Assembly (NCBI GenBank): GCA_903881535.1
Contig: CAIRTT010000161.1
Location: 1-11,535 of the forward strand
Origin: an uncultured Armatimonadota bacterium
Lineage (GTDB): Bacteria > Armatimonadota > Armatimonadia > Armatimonadales > Armatimonadaceae
Reading direction: 5' to 3'
DNA length: 11,535 nucleotides
Position numbers and translations under genes: made by a program. A model generated the notes under the pieces. It was not told the DNA's origin and ran no database searches. It saw nothing but the letters and a program-made list of their open reading frames with translations. Positions 1 through 5,912 of this stretch are shown piece by piece. Each line of letters begins with the position of its first letter. Position 1 is the first letter of the stretch.

Positions 1-82
1 GTCCAGTTAGGAACGCCGGAAACCGAAAACACTGTATAGAGCACTGACATCAGCGCAGATGCAACTCAACAAGGAACCATCC

Positions 83-1060
83 ATGAAGAAAATCCTCATC
101 CCGACGACTGCGATTGCAGCCATTCTTAGCATCACTGGTGCTGCTTATGCAGACATTACGGTAACCCAGCGCATCACCATGGATGGCATCCCAGAGATGG
201 CCGGTGGTGGTCCAGCTCCTGCGCCCGCACCGAAGCCTGCCCCAAAGCCAGCCCCTGTGAAGAAGGCAACGACAGGCAAAAAGGGCGGAAAGATTTCGAC
301 ATCCAAGCCTGCCCCCGCACCGGCACCTGCGCAAGCTGCTCCTGCAGCAGCAAATGCGGATGGCGTTCGCGAGACAGTAATGCAGGTAAAGGGCAACATC
401 ATCCGGACTGTAGCGGGAGACATCGTTTCTTTAACAGATGTCACGACCGATGATGTCACGATGTTTAACACCAAGGAAAAGACTTTTGCGGTCCTCAAGG
501 GCGGAAAGCTCCCCGGGATGCCAGATATGTCGGAAATGATGGACAGCAAGGTTCTTGGCGAAGTTACTCCTGATGGTGCATCCACCGAAGTTGATGGACG
601 TGCTGCGCAGGGCTATAAGGGACTAATTAAGGTTGAGATTTCGCCAAAGGCGGGAGTCCCACTTCCTTTTGATCCATCCAACGGCCCACTTCTGACCATG
701 AACATGAAGTTTTCAGCTACGGTTACGAAGGCAGTCAAGCTCGATGAGTCGATTCTTGCAAAGCTGGGTGCCAAGGCTGTGTCTGGTGGAATGGCGGGGA
801 TGATGCCTGGAGCGGCTGAAATCGCCAAGAAGTTTCAGAGCATTATTGGGTTCCCGTTGACATCAAATATGGAAATGACCATCGAGAGTGCGATGGCGCT
901 GCCGGGTCTTCCTGAGAAGCCAATTAAGATTAAAACAGAAACCATCAAGCTGGATGAAACTGATCTTGACGCGAACCTGTTCAAGGTTCCAGCGGGTTTC
1001 AAGCAAGTCGACCCTGAGTCGATGATGGGTGGAATGGGCGGCATCCGCCTCGGCGGCTAG
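83..1060 (+). CDS. Exported DUF4412-like protein with Pro/Ala/Lys-rich insert
   Basis: 325-residue protein of unknown function, probably periplasmic or envelope-associated. I chose the ATG at 83 because it gives a classic Sec signal peptide (MKK, hydrophobic residues 4-20, AYA cleavage after about residue 23) and has an AAGGA ribosome site at 71-75, 7 nt upstream. The in-frame ATG at 59 has no ribosome site and would put eight polar residues before the signal. After a short beta-type segment (residues 24-40) comes a low-complexity stretch (about 41-92) of PAP/KPAP repeats with Lys clusters, then a mixed beta-rich domain to the end. The C-terminal part looks like DUF4412 proteins: a chemically simple domain ending in a 'LFKVPAGFK' type motif, then a Gly/Met-rich tail (MMGGMGG). 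Met- and Gly-rich patches also occur near residues 160 and 250. The gene stands alone, with its own terminator downstream. Export is well supported; the DUF4412 link is from pattern memory, and no function is assigned. Confidence 0.8.
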   Translation: MKKILIPTTAIAAILSITGAAYADITVTQRITMDGIPEMAGGGPAPAPAPKPAPKPAPVKKATTGKKGGKISTSKPAPAPAPAQAAPAAANADGVRETVMQVKGNIIRTVAGDIVSLTDVTTDDVTMFNTKEKTFAVLKGGKLPGMPDMSEMMDSKVLGEVTPDGASTEVDGRAAQGYKGLIKVEISPKAGVPLPFDPSNGPLLTMNMKFSATVTKAVKLDESILAKLGAKAVSGGMAGMMPGAAEIAKKFQSIIGFPLTSNMEMTIESAMALPGLPEKPIKIKTETIKLDETDLDANLFKVPAGFKQVDPESMMGGMGGIRLGG

Positions 1061-1081
1061 ATTTACGTTTTTTACACAACG

Positions 1082-1119
1082 ACGGCACTACAAGGCAACT
1101 TGCGGTGCCGTTTGTTTTT
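1082..1119 (+). terminator. Intrinsic terminator with GNRA tetraloop
   Basis: The arms ACGGCAC (1082-1088) and GTGCCGT (1105-1111) are perfect reverse complements. Inside them, after a 2x2 internal loop (TA/CG), lies a second stem CAAG (1091-1094)/CTTG (1099-1102) closed by a GCAA tetraloop of the stable GNRA type. The 3' arm runs directly into a T-rich tract (TTTGTTTTT, 1111-1119). The hairpin begins 21 nt after the stop codon of the exported-protein gene and should end its transcript. Confidence 0.88.
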
Positions 1120-1134
1120 CGAACCAAGCTAACT

Positions 1135-1324
1135 AAAAGCGTAAATCAACCTCGAACCGCTGGGCACAGTTTCTTTTTTAGAATCCTCCAGCACTCCGGA
1201 GGGTTTACGAAAAGCAGAAATCCTCAACCAACCGCAGGGTGCCGATTGATGTTTGGAATCCTCCCGCACTCCGCCGGGTTCACAAAAAGTAGAAATCGTC
1301 AACCAACCGCAGGGTGCCGTTTCT
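1135..1324. repeat. Degenerate 75-bp-period tandem repeat, 2.5 units
   Basis: Units start at 1135, 1210 and 1285, each with AAAAGY..AAATC, spaced exactly 75 bp. By hand alignment units 1 and 2 agree at about 54 of 75 positions. Units 2 and 3 agree at about 33 of the first 35, including the shared word CAACCAACCGCAGGGTGCCG, after which unit 3 diverges into the gpr promoter region. Units 1 and 2 each carry a GC-rich inverted repeat at about position 50-70: CCTCC..GGAGG in unit 1 and CCCG..CGGG in unit 2. Because 75 is a multiple of three, both strands stay open and give spurious 25-residue-period reading frames. These have no ribosome site or recognisable family, so I treat the region as non-coding. 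Confidence 0.75.
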
Positions 1325-1332
1325 TTTGGCAC
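1314..1332. other. Small inverted repeat upstream of gpr
   Basis: GTGCC (1314-1318) and GGCAC (1328-1332) can pair around a 9-nt pyrimidine-rich loop. The element begins inside repeat unit 3 and ends 11 nt before the putative -10 of the aldo/keto reductase gene. The left half plus T-run (GTGCCGTTTCTTTT) copies the 3' arm and tail of the terminator at 1105-1119. It could be a weak hairpin, an operator or a repeat relic. Confidence 0.35.
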
Positions 1333-1342
1333 TTCTTTCGGC

Positions 1343-1348
1343 TACGAT
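1343..1348 (+). promoter_or_regulatory. Putative -10 (TACGAT), leaderless layout
   Basis: TACGAT fits the TANNNT -10 pattern and ends 5 nt before the ATG at 1354, the spacing expected for a leaderless transcript. There is no good ribosome site (only AGGG, too close to the ATG) and no convincing -35 hexamer at 16-18 bp. Inferred from position and pattern only. Confidence 0.45.
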
Positions 1349-1353
1349 AGGGC

Positions 1354-2343
1354 ATGAATTACCTTCCATCTCCTACCCGCTACGATGTCGGCCGTTACCG
1401 CCGCACGGGTCGCAGCGGCCTGCAGCTTCCTGAGATTTCGCTTGGACTTTGGCATAATTTTGGCGGCGTCGATGTGCTTGAAACGCAGCGCGCGATGGTT
1501 CGCTTTGCCTTCGATCAGGGCATCACCCACTTTGACCTAGCAAACAATTACGGTCCGCCTCCAGGATCGGCTGAAGAAAACTTCAAGCAGCTGCTTGACA
1601 GCGACCTGCGCCCATTCCGTGATGAGCTGGTCATCAGCACAAAAGCCGGCTACCGGATGTGGCCTGGTCCGTACGGCGAGTGGGGCTCACGCAAATACTT
1701 GATTTCGAGCTGTGACCAAAGTCTTAAGCGGATGGGACTTGAGTATGTTGATATCTTCTACTCACACCGCCCAGATCCGAATACGCCTCTTGAAGAAACG
1801 ATGGGAGCGCTTGACCACCTGGTGCGAAGCGGAAAAGCTCTCTATATTGGTATCTCAAGCTACTCAGCCGAGCAGACCAAGGAGGCCGCAGCCATCCTAA
1901 AGTCACTGGGTACGCCGTGTCTTATCCATCAACCGGTCTACAACATCCTGAACCGCTGGATTGAAGATGGCCTCACCGATGTCCTTGAAGAGGAAGGCAT
2001 CGGCTGTATTCCATTCTGTCCGCTGGCCCAGGGTCTGCTTACAAACCGCTACCTTGAGCGGATTCCGGAAGATTCACGTGCCGCTAAGTCGCACGGCTTC
2101 CTCCAAGCCAGTGAAGTCGAGCGTCAGCAAGTCCGCATTCAAGCGCTCGCAGCCGTCGCGGCAGGTCGCGGCGTTTCGCTCGCACAGCTCGCCCTACAGT
2201 GGGTCCTGCGTAAGCCTGTTATTACAAGCGCGCTGATCGGCGCTAGCTCTGTAAAACAGATCGAAGAAAACCTCGCTGCGCTCGGTGGCGAAGCGCTGAC
2301 ATCCGATGAACTTGCGGCAATCGATGCCGCATGTGCGCTCTAA
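1354..2343 (+). CDS. gpr: Aldo/keto reductase, YghZ/Gpr type
   Basis: NADPH-dependent aldo/keto reductase of 329 residues, closely matching E. coli YghZ (L-glyceraldehyde-3-phosphate reductase, AKR14) from memory. Characterised relatives reduce L-glyceraldehyde 3-phosphate and methylglyoxal, so it probably detoxifies reactive aldehydes in the cytoplasm. The catalytic tetrad is visible: D61 and Y66 in DLANNYGPPPGSAEENF, K97 in ISTKAGY and H138 in FYSHRPD. The family signatures SLGLWHNFG (29-37), MWPGPYG (102-108), SRKYL (112-116), LIHQP (190-194) and PLAQGLLT (223-230) are present, and LIGASSVKQIEEN (294-306) is the 2'-phosphate-binding end of the barrel. E. coli YghZ carries roughly 15 more C-terminal residues; here the protein stops at AACAL, where the gene runs into selA. 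The start is the only ATG giving the family N-terminus. Single gene, convergent with selA. The AKR call is secure; the exact substrate is inferred. Confidence 0.93.
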   Translation: MNYLPSPTRYDVGRYRRTGRSGLQLPEISLGLWHNFGGVDVLETQRAMVRFAFDQGITHFDLANNYGPPPGSAEENFKQLLDSDLRPFRDELVISTKAGYRMWPGPYGEWGSRKYLISSCDQSLKRMGLEYVDIFYSHRPDPNTPLEETMGALDHLVRSGKALYIGISSYSAEQTKEAAAILKSLGTPCLIHQPVYNILNRWIEDGLTDVLEEEGIGCIPFCPLAQGLLTNRYLERIPEDSRAAKSHGFLQASEVERQQVRIQALAAVAAGRGVSLAQLALQWVLRKPVITSALIGASSVKQIEENLAALGGEALTSDELAAIDAACAL

Positions 2344-3722
2344 GATTGTGACGTTTCCGCACTTCGGGCAGAGAGAGCTTCCCGGAGTGCGGACTTCAAA
2401 TCATCGACATCAGCGGGTTGAATGCTTCGCATGTCGATGAGCAAACATCCATCCTTGAGCTGGCTAGCCACTGAAACAGTTCCCGCAAGAAGTGCATCGT
2501 GGATACGCTGAGCTCCGCCTTCGGAAATACGAATCGCCCGGCTTGGAACGCCTACCGTCGGTGCGGCCCCAGCTCCGATAGCACACGTGGTGTCGACAAC
2601 ATCGATGCATATCCCATTGCCGACTTGGCACTCCTCAAGGATGCACGTGGCCCGGTCATTAAGGTCGTCAATGGACAGTTCCAACGCCGCAATGAAGGGG
2701 ATGTTTCCTTCGCTCATCCGCACATATTCTTGCAAAGTCGCCTCGAGGGCAGCCAGTGTCAGCTTGTCCGGGCGAAGCGCACGCATTAACGGGTGGCGCT
2801 TACAGGCATCGATGTAGTGCTTGCTCCCCACCAAAATCCCAGCCTGCGGACCGCCGATGAGTTTATCGCCACTAAACCAGATGAGATCAGCGCCATCGGA
2901 GACGGCATTTTGGACAGTTCGGATTCCAGAAATGCCAAAGCGACTGAAGTCAATTAAGGCGCCGGCACCGAGGTCCTCTCCATACGGGATGTTGTGTGCC
3001 TTAGCGATTTCTGCAAGCGTCACCGATGAGACATCGGAGACAAAGCCAACCATATCAAAGTTGGAGCGATGGCACCGGAGAATGCACCCTGTTTGGTCAT
3101 TGATAGCATTTGTATAGTCATGCGCATGTGTTCGGTTTGTCGCTCCGACACCGACAAGTCGACAGCCACTCGCTTCGATGACATCCGGCATGCGGAACTG
3201 ACCACCGATTTCAACCATTTCCCCACGAGAAAGGATGACATCGCGTCCCTGTCCAAGGACAGTCACTGCCAAAACTGTTGCGGCGGCATTGTTGTTTACA
3301 ACGGCAGCGGCTTCGGCTTTCGTCAGAATTTGTAGGAGGGCGCAGACATTGGCATGGCGATCGCCACGCTTTCCCGTCTTGATATCGAACTCAACATCTA
3401 CCGTAGATGCCGCTTGGATAAGAGCATCGGTGGCAGAATTTGAAAGAACCGCTCTTCCTAGATTAGTGTGGAGAAGCACACCCGTTGCGTTGATCACGCG
3501 GGTGATCGACTGGTTCGCGGGGATACAGCGGCGGATGACTTCGTGGCAAATGGACTCAGAGTCGGTACAGGGGGTTTCTCCAGCATTGATACGCTGCCGG
3601 GTTTCAGCAATGACATCCCGAATGATCGCCGCAAGCTTGACGTGTTGGATACCTTGCGCATTCACAGCATCCAATACTGTGCCAACGGCAGGCAGCGATT
3701 TGAGGAGGTCAGCCTTGGTCAC
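2340..3722 (-). CDS. selA: L-seryl-tRNA(Sec) selenium transferase SelA
   Basis: PLP enzyme that converts Ser-tRNA(Sec) to Sec-tRNA(Sec) using selenophosphate; bacterial SelA works as a large homo-oligomeric ring. It has 460 residues, close to the usual 460-470. The start is the GTG at 3722: it overlaps the tsaB stop as GTGA, has GGAGGCGGG just upstream, and gives the normal SelA N-terminal helix (DLLKSLPAVGTVLDAV). A longer open frame upstream merely shadows tsaB. Family motifs in order: INATGVLLHTNLGRA (77-91), NNNAAAT (143-149), SRGEMVEIGGQFRMPDV (165-181), GATNRTHAHDY (193-203), EDLGAGALIDFSRFG (249-263) and WFSGDKLIGGPQAG (282-295), with K287 the expected PLP lysine. It is the third gene of tsaE-tsaB-selA. 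Its last codons overlap the end of gpr by 4 bp and contain a 13-bp hairpin. selB, selD and tRNA(Sec) are not in the window. Function is secure from the motifs. Confidence 0.94.
   Translation of the reverse strand: MTKADLLKSLPAVGTVLDAVNAQGIQHVKLAAIIRDVIAETRQRINAGETPCTDSESICHEVIRRCIPANQSITRVINATGVLLHTNLGRAVLSNSATDALIQAASTVDVEFDIKTGKRGDRHANVCALLQILTKAEAAAVVNNNAAATVLAVTVLGQGRDVILSRGEMVEIGGQFRMPDVIEASGCRLVGVGATNRTHAHDYTNAINDQTGCILRCHRSNFDMVGFVSDVSSVTLAEIAKAHNIPYGEDLGAGALIDFSRFGISGIRTVQNAVSDGADLIWFSGDKLIGGPQAGILVGSKHYIDACKRHPLMRALRPDKLTLAALEATLQEYVRMSEGNIPFIAALELSIDDLNDRATCILEECQVGNGICIDVVDTTCAIGAGAAPTVGVPSRAIRISEGGAQRIHDALLAGTVSVASQLKDGCLLIDMRSIQPADVDDLKSALREALSARSAETSQS
2356..2393. other. 13-bp hairpin at the convergent gpr/selA junction
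   Basis: The arm TCCGCACTTCGGG (2356-2368) pairs with CCCGGAGTGCGGA (2381-2393), with only one G-U wobble, around a 12-nt AG-rich loop. It lies 13 nt after the gpr stop on the + strand and inside the last 17 or so codons of selA on the - strand. Neither side has a T-run, so it is not a canonical intrinsic terminator. It could act as a two-way transcript-end or stabilising structure, or be a byproduct of coding sequence. Confidence 0.6.
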
Positions 3723-4345
3723 ATCCCGCCTCCAGGTGATGTGGCAACGTAAAGGGGAATGAGCGAATCGATGTCCGAGAAATTCCCTTTTGCCAGCAGT
3801 GGTTCTGCCAGAAGGCATGCTCCTAGGGCAAGGTTTCCTATCGGTAACGATGCGCCATCGATACCCTGTCCAATGATGCGTTCCGTGCCTGGCAGGTGTT
3901 CTCTTAGCCATGCATCCCAAGCGGATGTTGAAACGTCGATGGGGCCAATAAGCGACTGCTTTGAACCGGCAGGATAGAGCGCAGCGATGACTTCATTGCG
4001 TTTAGATGTACAAACGACGGCGCGGTTTATCGAAATGTCCTCGTATGCGGCGGCATCGAAGGAGGCTATCCCGATAACAGGCTTCCCCAACGCGAAAGCA
4101 AGCGTTTTCGCATACATCACCCCCACCCGGACACCTGTAAAGCTCCCGGGGCCAGTGCCGCAGACAAGGCACTCGATGTCTTTGAGGGTCGCATTGTTTT
4201 CGGCAAGGAATGCATCGATGTACGCTGGAAGTTGTTCGATCAGTTGACGATTGTGGTTGAACTGGGTGCATTTCACGGAATTGTTTGCTTGGTCGATGAG
4301 CGCGATGTAGCAGGTTTCCCCGGATGTATCGATTCCAAGAATCAT
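3719..4345 (-). CDS. tsaB: tRNA t6A37 biosynthesis protein TsaB
   Basis: Non-catalytic ASKHA-fold partner of TsaD. With TsaE it forms the TsaBDE complex that transfers threonylcarbamoyl to A37 of ANN-decoding tRNAs. 208 residues, somewhat shorter than E. coli TsaB (about 231). Family marks: N-terminal MILGIDTSGETCYIAL (1-16), the hallmark GTGPGSFTGVRVG (63-75) with the following TLAFALGKPVIGIASFDA (81-98), and a variable C-terminal half ending PLYV. The ATG at 4345 overlaps the tsaE stop as ATGA, and its own TGA overlaps the selA GTG, so all three genes look translationally coupled. In many bacteria rimI or tsaD follows tsaB; here selA takes that place. TsaD and TsaC are not in the window. 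Confidence 0.93.
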   Translation of the reverse strand: MILGIDTSGETCYIALIDQANNSVKCTQFNHNRQLIEQLPAYIDAFLAENNATLKDIECLVCGTGPGSFTGVRVGVMYAKTLAFALGKPVIGIASFDAAAYEDISINRAVVCTSKRNEVIAALYPAGSKQSLIGPIDVSTSAWDAWLREHLPGTERIIGQGIDGASLPIGNLALGACLLAEPLLAKGNFSDIDSLIPLYVATSPGGGM

Positions 4346-4773
4346 GCCTGGTCTCCGTGTTCAGTGATTGTGATGGTCCGAACGTCTGCATTTGAGTAAT
4401 CTTCACACAGGGTAACTGTGATGTCTGGTACTGGGCCGGCATCGGCGAACATTTCCAGCCATTCAACCAGCAAGACAAATCCATCCTGTTGGTAGTCATC
4501 CAGTCCAAGGTTTAGAACATCGCGTGCGCTGCAGCGGTAGGCATCGATATGACAGAGCATCAATGTTGGTGTTGGAACCTCATGAATCACGGTGAAGGTC
4601 GGACTTGAGACTGGGTGATCGGATTTGAGAGCCGCTGCAAGAGCTGCGACGAGGGTGGTTTTGCCTGCTCCGAGCTCGCCCACGAGCGAGACGACCATGC
4701 CGGGTTTCAGCATGAGAGCGAGCGCTGCGGCGGCATCCCGGGTCGCCTGAATTCCACCTTTGAACATCTGCAC
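4342..4773 (-). CDS. tsaE: tRNA t6A37 biosynthesis ATPase TsaE
   Basis: Small P-loop ATPase that drives turnover of the TsaBDE complex in t6A37 synthesis. It has 143 residues from the GTG at 4773, or 141 from the ATG at 4767; family members are about 135-160. Visible motifs: Walker A GELGAGKT (32-39), the switch-like SPTF (57-60), the Walker-B-region HIDAYR (75-80), the LGLDDY stretch (88-93) and VEW (103-105). I prefer the GTG because it sits 6 nt after a TANNNT -10 (4785-4780), a leaderless arrangement; no ribosome site precedes either candidate. First gene of the tsaE-tsaB-selA operon and divergent from gcvT, with only 41 bp between the two start codons. Confidence 0.92.
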   Translation of the reverse strand: MQMFKGGIQATRDAAAALALMLKPGMVVSLVGELGAGKTTLVAALAAALKSDHPVSSPTFTVIHEVPTPTLMLCHIDAYRCSARDVLNLGLDDYQQDGFVLLVEWLEMFADAGPVPDITVTLCEDYSNADVRTITITEHGDQA

Positions 4774-4779
4774 GTGGTC

Positions 4780-4785
4780 AGTTTA
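4780..4785 (-). promoter_or_regulatory. Putative -10 (TAAACT) of tsaE-tsaB-selA
   Basis: Read on the minus strand, TAAACT ends 6 nt before the GTG start of tsaE, the spacing expected for a leaderless TANNNT promoter. No clear -35 is visible 17 bp upstream (ATATTG). Its inner end overlaps the palindrome at 4784-4802. Confidence 0.5.
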
Positions 4786-4802
4786 GCATGCCTATCATGC
4801 TA
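4784..4802. promoter_or_regulatory. Palindromic operator candidate between tsaE and gcvT
   Basis: TAGCATG (4784-4790) and CATGCTA (4796-4802) are perfect reverse complements separated by CCTAT. The centre at 4793 is exactly midway between the two divergent -10 elements (4780-4785 and 4801-4806), and the palindrome overlaps the inner end of both. A dimeric regulator bound here would block or gate both promoters. No regulator gene is in the window, so the binding protein is unknown. Confidence 0.6.
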
Positions 4803-4806
4803 CAAT
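4801..4806 (+). promoter_or_regulatory. Putative -10 (TACAAT) of the gcv operon
   Basis: TACAAT is one base from the TATAAT consensus and lies 8 nt before the gcvT ATG at 4815, which would place the transcript start at or within a few bases of the ATG. GAGG at 4809-4812 is too close to the ATG to be a normal ribosome site. The position 17 bp upstream (TCAGTT, 4778-4783) is a poor -35, which suggests dependence on an activator or a weak promoter. Confidence 0.55.
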
Positions 4807-4814
4807 ATGAGGTC

Positions 4815-5894
4815 ATGTCAACCGAACTTCTGCGAACACCTCTCGCCGAGCTGCACCGGTCTATCGGAGCAAGAATGGTGCCCTTCGCCGGCTGGGAAAT
4901 GCCGGTTCAATATGCTGGAGTCATCGCGGAAGTAAATGCCGTCCGCACGGGTGTTGGCATCTTCGATGTGTCTCACATGGGCCGGATGATTGTTCGCGGA
5001 GCGGACACGCTTGCCTACCTTCAGTCACTTGTCCCTAGTGATTTGAGTCGTCTCAAGGATGATGGAGGTTGTTACACCTTTCTTCCTAACGAGAACGGTG
5101 GTGTCGTGGATGACATCATTGTCTACCGACGCTCTGACACCGAATTCTGGGTTGTTTTTAATGCTGGATGCCTTGATAAGGACCGCGCGTGGTTCCAAGG
5201 ACATACGGCTGGCTTCGATGTCGTCATCGATGACATCACAGAGCGCACAGGACTGCTCGCGGTTCAGGGACCTGCAGCCATGGCTTTGCTTGGCGACTTT
5301 TTAGATTCGCATGCACGCTTTGGTATTGGCGAGACGACATTTGCCGGAATCGCTATAACAGCTGCGCGTACTGGCTATACCGGCGAGGATGGCTTTGAGG
5401 CATTTGTTGCTGTTGAGCACTTAGAGCAGCTTTGGACAGCCTTCACGGATGCTGGTGTCGTACCTTGTGGGCTCGGTGCACGTGATGCATTGCGGCTTGA
5501 AGCGGCGTATCCATTGTATGGCCACGAAATGGATGACGATGTCAATCCTTTCTCGGCTCGCCTTGGCTGGGTGATTCACAAAAAGAAGGCGGCAGACTAT
5601 GTCGGCCGGGCGAATGTGGAAACAGGCCGTGGAAATGCAATAATTCCTGCACTGGTCGGCCTGATTATGGATGGCCGGCACATCGCCCGCGATGGCTACC
5701 CGGTTCAGGACGAAGCAGGGAACCCGATTGGTCATGTGACCAGCGGTACCTACTCTCCGATTTTGCAAAAGGGTGTTGCACTCGCACGCCTGACACGGAC
5801 GCATTCAGAAATCGGCACAACGGTTTACGTCGTTATCCGGGACAAGGCCATGCCGGCGATTGTTTCCGATACACCATTTGTTCCAACGATTTAG
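4815..5894 (+). CDS. gcvT: Glycine cleavage system T protein (aminomethyltransferase)
   Basis: Transfers the methylene carbon from the aminomethyl-lipoyl arm of GcvH to tetrahydrofolate, giving 5,10-methylene-THF and ammonia. 359 residues, the normal length. Motifs: MVPFAGWEMPVQY (21-33), IFDVSHMGR (49-57), GGVVDDIIVYR (95-105; an Asp in this block is catalytic in studied T proteins), YTGEDGFE and GLGARDALRLEAAYPLYGHEMD in the middle, and the C-terminal barrel with GHVTSGTYSPILQKGVALA. I chose the ATG at 4815 because it gives the usual start (..LLRTPLAELH). The in-frame ATGs at 4788 and 4797 lie within or before the palindrome and -10. First gene of gcvT-gcvH-gcvPA-gcvPB-osmC; gcvH follows after 18 nt. 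No glycine riboswitch can fit in the 41-bp gap upstream. Confidence 0.95.
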   Translation: MSTELLRTPLAELHRSIGARMVPFAGWEMPVQYAGVIAEVNAVRTGVGIFDVSHMGRMIVRGADTLAYLQSLVPSDLSRLKDDGGCYTFLPNENGGVVDDIIVYRRSDTEFWVVFNAGCLDKDRAWFQGHTAGFDVVIDDITERTGLLAVQGPAAMALLGDFLDSHARFGIGETTFAGIAITAARTGYTGEDGFEAFVAVEHLEQLWTAFTDAGVVPCGLGARDALRLEAAYPLYGHEMDDDVNPFSARLGWVIHKKKAADYVGRANVETGRGNAIIPALVGLIMDGRHIARDGYPVQDEAGNPIGHVTSGTYSPILQKGVALARLTRTHSEIGTTVYVVIRDKAMPAIVSDTPFVPTI

Positions 5895-5912
5895 TTTTAA
5901 GGGGTTTCATCA

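Noticed and set aside
1..58. Promoter upstream of the exported-protein gene (TATAGA at 35-40)
   Set aside because: The hexamer is plausible but there is no -35 and the left flank is cut by the window edge, so it is too weak to list as a feature.
145..585. 146-codon open frame on the minus strand opposite the exported-protein gene
   Set aside because: It is the antisense of the Pro/Ala-rich codons, giving an artificial Gly/Ala repeat; there is no ribosome site or homology signal.
1105..1350. Open frame of 81 codons (+) and a 67-codon open frame on the opposite strand (1129-1332) with a 25-residue period
   Set aside because: The period comes from the 75-bp DNA repeat keeping all frames in phase. 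There is no ribosome site, the frame runs through the terminator T-tract, both strands are equally open, and no family is recognisable.
3723..3920. N-terminal extension of selA by 66 residues
   Set aside because: It lies wholly inside tsaB in another frame, has a non-SelA composition, and the GTG at 3722 has a good ribosome site and the GTGA coupling typical of operons.
4002..4508. 168-codon minus-strand open frame across the tsaE/tsaB junction
   Set aside because: It overlaps two well-recognised genes in another frame; composition is rich in Arg/Cys/His, as expected for a frame shadow.
5213..5240. Imperfect palindrome rich in GATGTC/GACATC inside gcvT
   Set aside because: It encodes the Asp/Val/Ile-rich segment DVVIDDIT using GAT, GTC and ATC codons, which are naturally self-complementary; similar words recur in many genes here.
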